A stretch of DNA of 11,278 nucleotides. Source: an uncultured bacterium (lineage in GTDB: Bacteria; Bacillota_I; Bacilli_A; RF39; UBA660). Location: contig CAJMQX010000012.1 of the NCBI GenBank assembly GCA_905215635.1, positions 1-11,278 of the forward strand. Reading direction: 5' to 3'. Below are positions 1 to 7,296 of the stretch, piece after piece. The position numbers were made by a program, and so were the translations under genes. Position 1 is the first letter of the stretch; every line of letters begins with the position of its first letter. The notes beneath the pieces are model-generated. The model had not been told where the DNA came from, searched no databases, and saw only the letters and a list, made by a program, of their open reading frames with translations.

Positions 1-492
1 TTCAATACCAACATTGAAGACTGCTCCAAGATAGAATTTGGTAATTATATCTAGGGGAACTTTACGATTATTTAAACTATCAAATTCACGAACATGTTTA
101 TTAATATCTTCATTCATAACATCATAGACAATATCCATCGTAACAGAATTTTTATTGTTTACAACGATTAGTTTATATATTTCTTTGTTTTCTTCAATAT
201 GATCTATAAAGATAGAAATCATTTTAAGATAATAATCTCTAGCAGTAGTTATCTTCTCATTTTTAGAAAGCTCTTTGGCAAGTAAGTTTTTGATAGCTTT
301 AACGCAATCACTAAGTAAATCATATTTATCAGAATAATGACTGTAGAAAGTAGATCTATTTACTAAAGCCCTAGTACAAATATCAGATACTTTGATTTCC
401 TCAAAAGGCATTTCCTTCATTAATTCAATTAATGTTGTATAAAGTACTTTCTTAGTTTTAACTATTCTTAAATCAATTTTTTCATTTTCCAT
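1..492 (-). CDS. TetR/AcrR-family transcriptional regulator (partial, C-terminus beyond left edge)
   Basis: The frame reads 164 residues from the ATG at 492-490 to the window edge with no stop. Residues about 8-57 form a TetR-type DNA-binding domain; the helix-turn-helix stretch reads VSDICTRALVNRSTFYSHYS and is followed by DKYDLL, the classic end of the recognition helix and start of helix 4. The rest is helical, as expected of the ligand-binding and dimerisation part, and ends near FYLGAVFNVGIE, which resembles the last helices of small DhaS-like TetR proteins, so little is missing. An AGGGAGGA ribosome site lies just upstream of the ATG. It diverges from the MMPL exporter gene and probably represses it, and perhaps itself, through the palindrome at 583-598. 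The ligand cannot be told from sequence. Confidence 0.9.
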   Translation of the reverse strand, partial: MENEKIDLRIVKTKKVLYTTLIELMKEMPFEEIKVSDICTRALVNRSTFYSHYSDKYDLLSDCVKAIKNLLAKELSKNEKITTARDYYLKMISIFIDHIEENKEIYKLIVVNNKNSVTMDIVYDVMNEDINKHVREFDSLNNRKVPLDIITKFYLGAVFNVGIE

Positions 493-518
493 ATTATCCT
501 CCCTCTTTTTATAACATA

Positions 519-546
519 ATTATACCAATTTTATAATTTAAGTAAA
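519..546 (-). promoter_or_regulatory. Candidate sigma-A promoter of the tetR-like gene
   Basis: On the minus strand a perfect TATAAT (524-519) is preceded at 16 bp by TTTACT (546-541), which matches 4 of 6 positions of TTGACA. It lies about 27 bp upstream of the ATG at 492, leaving room for a short leader with the AGGGAGGA ribosome site. Confidence 0.6.
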
Positions 547-582
547 GAGGGTTATCAATATATTAGTACATTTTCATACAAG

Positions 583-598
583 TGTCTATTATTAGACA
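583..598. promoter_or_regulatory. Palindromic candidate operator for the TetR-family regulator
   Basis: TGTCTA-TTAT-TAGACA is a perfect 6-bp inverted repeat with a 4-bp spacer in the middle of the divergent intergenic region. It is about 19 bp upstream of the candidate -35 of the MMPL gene and about 37 bp from that of the tetR-like gene. TetR proteins bind short palindromes in such divergent regions; the assignment is inferred from symmetry and position only. Confidence 0.5.
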
Positions 599-616
599 GA
601 TATAGAGATATGTTTG

Positions 617-644
617 TTGAATATTTGGAAGTTTGTAATACAAT
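617..644 (+). promoter_or_regulatory. Candidate sigma-A promoter of the MMPL fusion gene
   Basis: TTGAAT (617-622) and TACAAT (639-644) are separated by 16 bp. Transcription would start near 651, just ahead of the GGAGG ribosome site at 656-660 and the ATG at 669. The very short leader makes this exact choice uncertain. Confidence 0.45.
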
Positions 645-668
645 GAATAAGAAACGGAGGAAATATAA

Positions 669-3600
669 ATGAAAAAATTTGGAGATTATGTATGTAATCA
701 TAAAACATTAATTCTAATTATTACAATGATTTTATTTGCACTATCATTAATAGGAATTAAGATTACGAAAACGAATTATGATATTTTAGTATATTTACCT
801 AAAGATATTGAAACTGTTAAGGGACAAGATATTTTAACAGAAGACTTCAATATGGGATCGTTTTCTATTATTACTATTAATAATATGAGTAGTAATGATA
901 TTCTTAATTTAGAAAATAAAATTCGTGATGTAGATGGAGTTAATAAAGTAGTCAGCTTATATGACGCTATTGGTACAGATATTCCTAAAGAATATTTACC
1001 TAGTGATATCGTTAGCAAAATTAGTACAGATAATGATGATGTATTGTTAGTTACATTCAGTAGTTCTACATCATCAGATAGTACAATTAAAGCAGTTAAT
1101 GATATTAGAAATATTACTAATGATAAAGTAAAGATGGGTGGTATGAGTTCAATGGTCGTTGATACAATGAACTTATCCGATAAAGAAATAACTATCTATG
1201 TTATCATAGCAGTAACTTTATGCTTAATAGTATTAGAGTTAGCATTAGATTCTTATTTAATACCAATATTACTACTAGGAAATATTGGAATATCTATTAT
1301 CTTTAATTTAGGTACTAATGTCTTTTTAGGAGATATATCTTATATTACTAAAGCATTAGTAGCAGTACTTCAACTAGGAGTTACAACAGACTTTTCAATA
1401 TTCTTATATCATAGTTATGAAGATAAAAGAAATAAAGGAATAAATATGAAAGAGGCAATGTGTGAGAGTATTAAAGAGACATTTACTTCAGTTACAGCTT
1501 CTTCAATTACCACTATTGCTGGATTCTTAGTACTATGTACAATGAGACTTACACTTGGTAAGAACTTAGGATTAGTTATGGCTAAAGGAGTATTTATAGG
1601 ACTTATCTCAGTTATAACAATCTTCCCTAGCCTACTACTAGTATTTGACAGACAAATTATGAAATCTAGACATAAACCAGTAATGTTTAACTTTTCTAAG
1701 ATTAATAACTTTATAGTAAAAAAACATACATTAATATTTATAATATTCGTATTAATGATTATACCGGCTTATCTATGCTATAACAAAGTAGATGTATACT
1801 ACAAGATGGATGAGAGTTTACCTAAATATCTAGAGAGTATTACAGCTAATCAGGAACTTAAAGATAAATATAATATAGTATCTCCTGAAATAGTAATATT
1901 AGATAGTAATATTAAAAGTGATACAATAGATGAATTAATACAAGAAATTAATGAAGTAGATGGGGTTTCACTTATTCTATCTAGTAATACTTTAAATCAA
2001 ATGGGAATTAATACAGATACATTACCTGATGATATTAAAAATATATTTACTTCTGATAAATATCAAATGTTTTTAATTAATTCAGTATATGATATTGCTA
2101 CTGATGAATTAAATACACAAACTGATACTATTAATAAGATAATTAAAAAATATGATAGTAATGCTATATTAGCAGGAGAAGGGCCATTAATGAAAGATTT
2201 AATATCTATTAGTGATACAGACTTTATTAATGTTAATTCTCAATCAATTGTATGTATACTAATAATTATGATTATAGCTTTAAAATCAATTAGTTTACCA
2301 ATATTATTGATAATAGCCATACAAACAGCAATATTTATTAATATGGGATTTTCTTATTTGAATGGAACAGTACTTCCTTTTATAGCTCCAATAGTACTAG
2401 GAACAATTCAATTAGGAGCTACTATTGACTATGCAATACTTATGACTACTAATTATTTAACTAGAAGAAAGAATGGTATGGATAAAGAAAAAGCTATATT
2501 AGAAGCAGCTAATTATTCAGATAACTCTATTCTTACTAGTGGGCTTTGCTTCTTTGCAGCAACATTTGGAGTAGGATTATATTCTAAGATTGACTTAGTT
2601 GGGGCAATATGCTCACTTATAGGTAGAGGAGCAATTATTAGTATGTTTGTAGTTATTATAGTATTACCTACTATACTACTAGTATTTGATAAATTAATTA
2701 TGAAGACAACTTTAAATGTGAAGGAGGATAAAAATATGAAAAAGAATTTAAAAAAAGTAACAGCTTGTTTTATGCTTACCTTATCACTATTTACTACTAT
2801 ACCAGTTAATGCCTTAACAAAGAATGAAACAGTATACTCAAAAATTAATAGTGATGGATCTGTTATTAAAACTACAGTTACAGAACAATTAATTAATAAT
2901 AATAAAGATGATGAAATTAATGATTTGACAGATTTACTTGATATTAAAAATATTAGTAACGATAGTTCTTTTGTAAAAGATGAATTTAAAGTTACTTGGT
3001 CAGCACTTGGTAAAAATATTACTTATCAAGGAACTAGTGATAAAGAATTACCAATAGGAATAAATATTACTTATAAATTAGATGGAAAAGAAATGACAGC
3101 CGATGAAATGATTGGTAAAAAAGGACATGTAGAAATAATGATTAAGTATACTAATAAAGATAAACATTTAGTATATGTAAATGGACAAAATACTTATCTA
3201 TATACACCATTTGTAGTAGTTATGGGAACAGTTATTCCTAATCAAGATAATTATAATTTAACTATTAGTAATGGTAAAATTATGGATAATGGTATGAGTA
3301 ATATGGTTGTGGGGCTTGCTACTCCGGGATTATATGAAAGTATGAATATGTCAGAACTTAGTGACATGGATAAAATTAATATTAGTTTTGATACTGATAA
3401 ATTTGAATTACCTACAATGTATAATATAGCCTCTTCAAAAATATTATCACAAGATGATTTTAAGATATTTGATAAAGTAAATAGTATTTCTAATAAAGGT
3501 AGTGAACTTGATAAACATATGCAAGAATTAATGGATGGTGCTTATGATTTATTAGAAGGATCTAAAGATTTAAATAATGGTACTAACCTACTTTATGAAA

Positions 3601-4454
3601 AGTTAGTTTTAGTTAATGAAAATATGCAAGAAATTATGAATGGTGCTATCAATCTTGATGATGGTATTAACTTAATGATAAATACATTAAAAAATATATC
3701 TAATTCATTAAACGATCCTAAGAATGAAGATAGTATTACTTCTATTAAAATGCTTATAGCTACTAATAATGAACAAGTTAAGAATATTAGTGATATTAAT
3801 AATTTATTAGCTACTACTTATAATGAGAAAGAACTAAATAAATATAGTTATCAAGATGTTATTAGTATGGATCCTACAATGACACTATATAATGTTAAAT
3901 ATAACTATGAAAATAATTATGCTAATAATATGAAATTAATTACTCTACTTAATAGTAATACTGGAGCTTTAGAACAATTATTAGAGAAATTAAATTCTGT
4001 TAATGATAGTGTTAATGGTATGATTAGTTTAATGAGTAACAACCTAGAAGAAATGGAAGTTGGTGCTAAGAAATTAGCTGATGGTACTAAAGAATTAGCT
4101 TATGGATTAGACCTTATTGCTAATAAGACTTTGGAAATGGTAACTGGTACTGATAATCTAGTTATAGGAATGGAAACATTTAATAATGGATTAGGAGAAT
4201 TTGATGAACAAGGTATTAAAGTATTAAGTAACTTTTTAAATAATAGTTTACGAGGAAATGTTAATAAATTAGAAAAGTTAGCCAATATGGGAAATGATTA
4301 TCAAACATTTACAATGAAGAATAGTACTGATGATGGTAGTACAAAATTTGTAATGGTATTAGATGGTAAGAAAGTTACTAAGGAAGAAGTTAAAACTAGT
4401 ACTAAAGAAGAAAAAACATCATTTATAGATAGAATTAAAAACTTGTTTAAATAA
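669..4454 (+). CDS. MMPL/RND-type membrane exporter fused in frame to an exported heptad-repeat protein
   Basis: This encodes 1261 residues. Residues 1-680 are a complete MMPL (HAE3-like RND) transporter in two repeats: TM1 at about 12-32, an outer loop, TM2-6 at about 173-326, then TM7 at about 354-371, a second loop, and TM8-12 at about 524-673. The matching TM4 sequences LGVTTDFSIFL and LGATIDYAILM place membrane aspartates at D241 and D587, the expected proton-relay positions. Residues 690-1261 look like a separate protein: a signal peptide (MKKNLKK, hydrophobic core, cleavage likely after VNA at 715), a globular part to about 940, then Leu/Gly heptad repeats of the kind seen in YhgE/Pip-like proteins (about 945-1005 and 1128-1185) and a charged tail. 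I know this second type as a stand-alone neighbour of MMPL genes in Firmicutes. GGAGG at 656-660 supports the start. Cargo is unknown, perhaps lipids or amphiphiles. Confidence 0.9.
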   Translation: MKKFGDYVCNHKTLILIITMILFALSLIGIKITKTNYDILVYLPKDIETVKGQDILTEDFNMGSFSIITINNMSSNDILNLENKIRDVDGVNKVVSLYDAIGTDIPKEYLPSDIVSKISTDNDDVLLVTFSSSTSSDSTIKAVNDIRNITNDKVKMGGMSSMVVDTMNLSDKEITIYVIIAVTLCLIVLELALDSYLIPILLLGNIGISIIFNLGTNVFLGDISYITKALVAVLQLGVTTDFSIFLYHSYEDKRNKGINMKEAMCESIKETFTSVTASSITTIAGFLVLCTMRLTLGKNLGLVMAKGVFIGLISVITIFPSLLLVFDRQIMKSRHKPVMFNFSKINNFIVKKHTLIFIIFVLMIIPAYLCYNKVDVYYKMDESLPKYLESITANQELKDKYNIVSPEIVILDSNIKSDTIDELIQEINEVDGVSLILSSNTLNQMGINTDTLPDDIKNIFTSDKYQMFLINSVYDIATDELNTQTDTINKIIKKYDSNAILAGEGPLMKDLISISDTDFINVNSQSIVCILIIMIIALKSISLPILLIIAIQTAIFINMGFSYLNGTVLPFIAPIVLGTIQLGATIDYAILMTTNYLTRRKNGMDKEKAILEAANYSDNSILTSGLCFFAATFGVGLYSKIDLVGAICSLIGRGAIISMFVVIIVLPTILLVFDKLIMKTTLNVKEDKNMKKNLKKVTACFMLTLSLFTTIPVNALTKNETVYSKINSDGSVIKTTVTEQLINNNKDDEINDLTDLLDIKNISNDSSFVKDEFKVTWSALGKNITYQGTSDKELPIGINITYKLDGKEMTADEMIGKKGHVEIMIKYTNKDKHLVYVNGQNTYLYTPFVVVMGTVIPNQDNYNLTISNGKIMDNGMSNMVVGLATPGLYESMNMSELSDMDKINISFDTDKFELPTMYNIASSKILSQDDFKIFDKVNSISNKGSELDKHMQELMDGAYDLLEGSKDLNNGTNLLYEKLVLVNENMQEIMNGAINLDDGINLMINTLKNISNSLNDPKNEDSITSIKMLIATNNEQVKNISDINNLLATTYNEKELNKYSYQDVISMDPTMTLYNVKYNYENNYANNMKLITLLNSNTGALEQLLEKLNSVNDSVNGMISLMSNNLEEMEVGAKKLADGTKELAYGLDLIANKTLEMVTGTDNLVIGMETFNNGLGEFDEQGIKVLSNFLNNSLRGNVNKLEKLANMGNDYQTFTMKNSTDDGSTKFVMVLDGKKVTKEEVKTSTKEEKTSFIDRIKNLFK
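2721..2738 (+). promoter_or_regulatory. Internal ribosome-binding site and start codon inside the fusion gene
   Basis: AAGGAGGA (2721-2728) lies 7-8 bp ahead of an in-frame ATG at 2736-2738, codon 690. The following codons encode a signal peptide. This is as strong a start signal as any other in the window. It implies that the 572-residue C-terminal protein (2736-4454) can be made alone, whether or not the long fusion is also made. Confidence 0.75.
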
Positions 4455-4455
4455 A

Positions 4456-4497
4456 AAAGTAAGGAGATCTTTTTTAGAAGAGGTCTTCTTATTTTTT
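4456..4497. terminator. Hairpin terminator after the MMPL gene, probably bidirectional
   Basis: AAGGAGATC (4461-4469) pairs with GGTCTTCTT (4482-4490), nine pairs including two G-T, around a 12-nt loop, and is followed by ATTTTTT. On the minus strand the same stem is followed by ACTTTTTTAT, so it could also stop transcripts of the small gene coming from 4760. Confidence 0.8.
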
Positions 4498-4535
4498 GTG
4501 CTAATAAGATATATACTTACGATATTACTATGAAA

Positions 4536-4760
4536 TCATTCTTGATTACTATTCAATGTTAATAAGAACAGTGCGGAAACTGCCGAAGTCGGCGACAAAA
4601 CCAATGCAGATGTCACTGAAGTAGAACACACCTGCACTGGAACCACTGTTTTTTGTGCCTCTGTACTATGCCAATTCCAATATGCTAATGTTCCGCCAAT
4701 AATTGCAATAATTAATCCAAACATGGCAACTATTATCAATGCTTTCTTATTATTTTCCAT
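4536..4760 (-). CDS. Small SipW/TasA-like signal-anchor protein, probably truncated
   Basis: The gene encodes 74 residues from the ATG at 4760. Residues 1-30 read as a short charged start (MENNKK), a hydrophobic segment, and GGTLAYWNW, which resembles the signal peptides of TasA/camelysin-type proteins cut by SipW-like peptidases (GGTxAYF pattern). Such proteins usually run 150-250 residues of beta-rich domain; here only about 40 residues follow, with no recognisable domain. The tail is encoded by DNA of about 50% G+C (4571-4648), far above the neighbours, so its reading frame or origin is doubtful. An ATG at 4835 in the same frame would add 25 residues but has no ribosome site; the 4760 start has only a weak GAAGAAG. 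It is isolated between two terminators. It may be a decayed remnant or a small membrane peptide. Confidence 0.45.
   Translation of the reverse strand: MENNKKALIIVAMFGLIIAIIGGTLAYWNWHSTEAQKTVVPVQVCSTSVTSALVLSPTSAVSALFLLTLNSNQE
4567..4650. repeat. GC-rich segment flanked by 7-bp inverted repeats
   Basis: AACAGTG (4567-4573) and CACTGTT (4644-4650) are exact inverted copies that bound a 70-bp segment which is about half G+C, while surrounding DNA is strongly AT-rich. Inside it, GCCGA-AG-TCGGC (4582-4593) is a further small palindrome. The segment encodes the odd tail of the small minus-strand gene. Seven bases could match by chance, so its role is unknown. Confidence 0.4.
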
Positions 4761-4795
4761 ATTATACTTCTTCAAAAAAGTCCTCAAGTATAATA
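4760..4795. repeat. 10-bp inverted repeat at the start of the small gene
   Basis: TATTATACTT (4760-4769) and AAGTATAATA (4786-4795) are exact inverted copies 16 bp apart. The left arm abuts the ATG of the small gene, and the right arm overlaps a possible minus-strand -10 element (TATTAT, 4795-4790). It could be an operator, or in RNA a hairpin covering the weak ribosome site. AT-rich sequence raises the chance of coincidence. Confidence 0.45.
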
Positions 4796-4819
4796 CTTTA
4801 TAACTTTTTATTTTGTCTA
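4790..4819 (-). promoter_or_regulatory. Possible promoter of the small signal-anchor gene
   Basis: On the minus strand TAGACA (4819-4814) and TATTAT (4795-4790) are 18 bp apart. They lie between the operon terminator and the ATG at 4760. The gene needs its own promoter because the hairpin at 4849-4881 should stop the upstream operon. The match is moderate and the region very AT-rich. Confidence 0.3.
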
Positions 4820-4840
4820 GTAATATATATTTCATTATCG

Positions 4841-4881
4841 ATAAAGAAATAAAGCAACCTGAATATATCAGATTGCTTTAT
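4841..4881 (-). terminator. Rho-independent terminator of the arginine operon
   Basis: A 14-bp stem (4849-4862 with 4868-4881, one G-T pair in minus-strand RNA) with a 5-nt loop lies 12 bp past the stop of the antiporter gene. On the minus strand it is followed by a T-rich run (TTCTTTAT). Its position right after the last gene fits the end of the long operon. Confidence 0.85.
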
Positions 4882-4893
4882 GAATTTATTATA

Positions 4894-6342
4894 TTAGAAT
4901 ATTAGCATTGCTAATGTAAGAATAGCTACTGAAGCTAGAGCTAGATATAGAATTAATCTAAAGGCCCATTTGAACCAAGTAGAATATTCAACACGAGCTA
5001 CTGCTAAACCACCCATGATAGCACCACATGTTGGAGTTATTAAGTTAACTAATCCATTAGCAGCAACCATAATCATAATACTAGTTTCAACTGAGAAACC
5101 TAATTGATTAGTAAGTGGTCCCATAATTGGAGTAGATAAACTAGCTATTCCAGATGATGATGGTACTAAGATAGATAATACTATATGTAATAAGTAATTA
5201 CATGGAGCATATAAGATGGCTGGCATGTCTTTTAACCATTCAGCAGCATTATAGATAATGTAGTTATCAAAATGAGTTATTCCCATTAGTACTGATACTC
5301 CACGAGCTACAGCAATAACGAAAGCTACTGAAATCATATCATCGGCACCATCTATAATAGTATCAACGGTTTCTTTTTCACTAAAACCATTAATAATACA
5401 TATTACAATAGTTGCAATTAAAAACCATAAAGTGCTTTCATTAAAGTACCATGTTCCTAAAGGAGAACCTGTTAAGAAACCTGTAATATTATCAAATATT
5501 GTAACTCCAAAGTCTCCCCATGGAATAAATCCTAAAATCATTATTAAGAATGATAGACCAAATATCCATAAAGTAACTTTTTGTTTACCAGATAATTTAA
5601 CATTATCTTCAATTTCTTCTTCACCATATTTATTTTCCATGGCTTTTTGTTCTTGCAATGATAAGAATGTAGAACCTTTATTTTTCTTAACTTTCTTAGC
5701 ATAACGCATTACGAATAAAGTAGCAATAACATAAGATGAGATCCATAATGCTACACCAATAGCAATAATTACGCCTTGGTTTACAGCAATTCCATCTGGA
5801 AGAGCATCAATAGCAGCTCCTACAGCAAATGGGTTAATAGTTGAGCCTAGAACACCTACTCCAGCTCCAAGTAAAATTGTTGCTGATGCTACAATAGTAT
5901 CCATACCAGCGGCAACCATCGTAGCTGATAGTAATGCATAGAAACCAACTGTTTCTTCTAGCATACCATAAGTTGTTCCTCCAATACTAAAGATAAACAT
6001 AAGTATTGGAATTAAAACTAGTTCTTTACCTTTTAACTTTTTAATTAATACTTTAATTCCAGTTTCAAGAGCACCAGTTTTAGTTACTACTGCTAAGTAT
6101 GCTCCTAGTATCATTATAAAGATACATACATCCATAGCATCTTGGAATCCAAGAATTGGACTCATTAGAACATCAGATAATTTTGCTCCAACTACACCAC
6201 TACCATTTACTATCTCTTCGCCAACAAACTTAGCTTGAGGTAATAAATGTGAAGCTATTCCCAAAGCAAAGATCATGATGAGAATTATTGAGAAAGCTGA
6301 AAGCATTGTCTTCTTGTTCTTCTTTTTTGTTTCTTTCGACAT
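4894..6342 (-). CDS. arcD: YfcC/ArcD-family arginine:ornithine antiporter
   Basis: This is a 482-residue polytopic membrane protein with a lysine-rich start (MSKETKKKNKK) and roughly eleven or twelve hydrophobic segments. Family hallmarks are GGTTYGMLEETVGFY (121-135), GSTINPFAVG (166-175), VPSSSGIASLSTPIMGPL (393-410) and LITPTCGAIMGGLAVARVEY (434-453). A hydrophilic loop lies near 215-255. These belong to the YfcC family related to C4-dicarboxylate carriers; members next to arc genes in streptococci act as the ArcD exchanger, taking in arginine for ornithine without energy cost. The substrate is inferred from position as the last gene after arcA, arcB and arcC. The start is fixed by an AGGGAGGA site that overlaps the arcC stop, leaving a 15-bp gap. 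The gene is distinct from the APC-type ArcD of Pseudomonas and Lactococcus. Confidence 0.9.
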   Translation of the reverse strand: MSKETKKKNKKTMLSAFSIILIMIFALGIASHLLPQAKFVGEEIVNGSGVVGAKLSDVLMSPILGFQDAMDVCIFIMILGAYLAVVTKTGALETGIKVLIKKLKGKELVLIPILMFIFSIGGTTYGMLEETVGFYALLSATMVAAGMDTIVASATILLGAGVGVLGSTINPFAVGAAIDALPDGIAVNQGVIIAIGVALWISSYVIATLFVMRYAKKVKKNKGSTFLSLQEQKAMENKYGEEEIEDNVKLSGKQKVTLWIFGLSFLIMILGFIPWGDFGVTIFDNITGFLTGSPLGTWYFNESTLWFLIATIVICIINGFSEKETVDTIIDGADDMISVAFVIAVARGVSVLMGITHFDNYIIYNAAEWLKDMPAILYAPCNYLLHIVLSILVPSSSGIASLSTPIMGPLTNQLGFSVETSIMIMVAANGLVNLITPTCGAIMGGLAVARVEYSTWFKWAFRLILYLALASVAILTLAMLIF

Positions 6343-6357
6343 TTTTATTTTTCCTCC

Positions 6358-7284
6358 CTATTTAGTAATTTTTGTACCAGTTTTACCTTTAAGTGCCTCT
6401 TCTCCCTGACTAAGTGCAGAAATGATTGCTATTCCTTCTGGTTTCTTTTTAACAAAATCAATACAAGCTTCTACTTTTGGTAACATGCTTCCTTTTGCGA
6501 ATTGACCTTCTTCAATATATTTAGTGGCTTTTTCAATAGTCATAGTGTCAATAGACTTTTGATTAGCAGTATTGAAATTAATACTTACTTTGTCTACTGC
6601 GGTTAAGATAAGTAAGATATCGGCATCAATTACAGATGCTAGCTTAGCAGCAGCAAAGTCTTTATCAATGACAGCATCTACTCCTTCATAACCTTCTTTT
6701 TTTACTACAGGTATTCCACCACCGCCACAAGTAATAACAACATTGCCATTATTTACTAGTTGTTTAACAACATCCTCTTCGACAATACTAAGGGGTTTAG
6801 GAGATGGTACAACTCTCCTATAACCACGTCCTGCATCTTCGACAAATATATAGCCTTTCTCTTTTGCAATTTCATCAGATTGCTCTTTGCTATAGAACAT
6901 TCCTACAGGTTTAGTAGGACTATTAAAGGCTGGATCTTTTAAGTCTACTTCAACCCGAGTAATGATTGTCACACATTTTTTATCTAATTTTTCTTCATTT
7001 AAACAATCAGTGATAGCTTGTTGTAAATGATAACCGATATATCCTTGACTCATGGCACCGCACTCTGCAAATGGCATTAAAGGAGTTCCGGCATTATTTT
7101 GATAAGCATTATCAAAAGCTAGGTTAATCATTCCTACTTGAGGACCATTGCCATGTACTATGACAACTTCATGACCTGATTTAATAATTCTTACTATTTG
7201 TTTAGCTGTTTCTTTAACTAAACTTAATTGTTCAGTAGGAGTTTTACCTAAGGCATTTCCTCCTAAAGCAACGACTATTTTCAT
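6358..7284 (-). CDS. arcC: Carbamate kinase
   Basis: The protein (308 residues, normal length) is a cytoplasmic amino-acid-kinase-fold enzyme that transfers phosphate from carbamoyl phosphate to ADP, giving ATP, CO2 and ammonia: the energy-yielding step of the arginine deiminase pathway. Visible motifs are ALGGNALG (6-13), VHGNGPQVG (43-51), the carbamate-kinase-type PLMPFAECGAMSQGYIGYHL (68-87), VVPSPKP (158-164), the glycine loop CGGGGIPV (186-193), IDKD (206-209) and LTAVDKV (227-233). The sequence is intact from end to end. A GAGGGG ribosome site lies just before the ATG, in the 12-bp gap after arcB, so the two are probably translated together. Confidence 0.97.
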   Translation of the reverse strand: MKIVVALGGNALGKTPTEQLSLVKETAKQIVRIIKSGHEVVIVHGNGPQVGMINLAFDNAYQNNAGTPLMPFAECGAMSQGYIGYHLQQAITDCLNEEKLDKKCVTIITRVEVDLKDPAFNSPTKPVGMFYSKEQSDEIAKEKGYIFVEDAGRGYRRVVPSPKPLSIVEEDVVKQLVNNGNVVITCGGGGIPVVKKEGYEGVDAVIDKDFAAAKLASVIDADILLILTAVDKVSINFNTANQKSIDTMTIEKATKYIEEGQFAKGSMLPKVEACIDFVKKKPEGIAIISALSQGEEALKGKTGTKITK

Positions 7285-7296
7285 AAAATCCCCTCT

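Noticed and set aside
501..551. CCCTCTTT (501-508) and AAAGAGGG (544-551) inverted repeat near the tetR-like start
   Set aside because: The right arm lies at the candidate -35, outside the transcript, and the left arm is simply part of the ribosome site. The 35-bp spacing is unlike an operator, so chance is likely.
4536..4538. UGA read as tryptophan, as in mycoplasmas
   Set aside because: The large proteins end properly with the standard code, their tryptophans use TGG, and no conserved domain is interrupted by TGA.
4567..4650. Phase-variable inversion of the GC-rich segment between the 7-bp repeats
   Set aside because: Flipping the segment in place gives a frame that stops after about 20 residues and no recognisable tail, and there is no recombinase gene here. 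Inversion as a regular switch is not supported.
4546..4800. Plus-strand open frame through the GC-rich tract (NKNSAETAEVGDKTNADV and onward)
   Set aside because: It has no start codon with a ribosome site, and past 4655 it is merely the antisense of the conserved signal anchor. I keep it only as a hint for a possible inversion.
4761..4835. Upstream in-frame ATG at 4835 that would extend the small gene to 99 residues
   Set aside because: No ribosome site precedes it, the added 25 residues look unlike a signal peptide start, and MENNKK at 4760 is the natural beginning of the signal anchor.
5432..5704. Open frame on the plus strand inside the antiporter gene (also similar ones inside arcA, arcC and the MMPL gene)
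   Set aside because: They lie wholly opposite well-supported genes, have no ribosome site and resemble no family; they are by-products of the codon use on the other strand.
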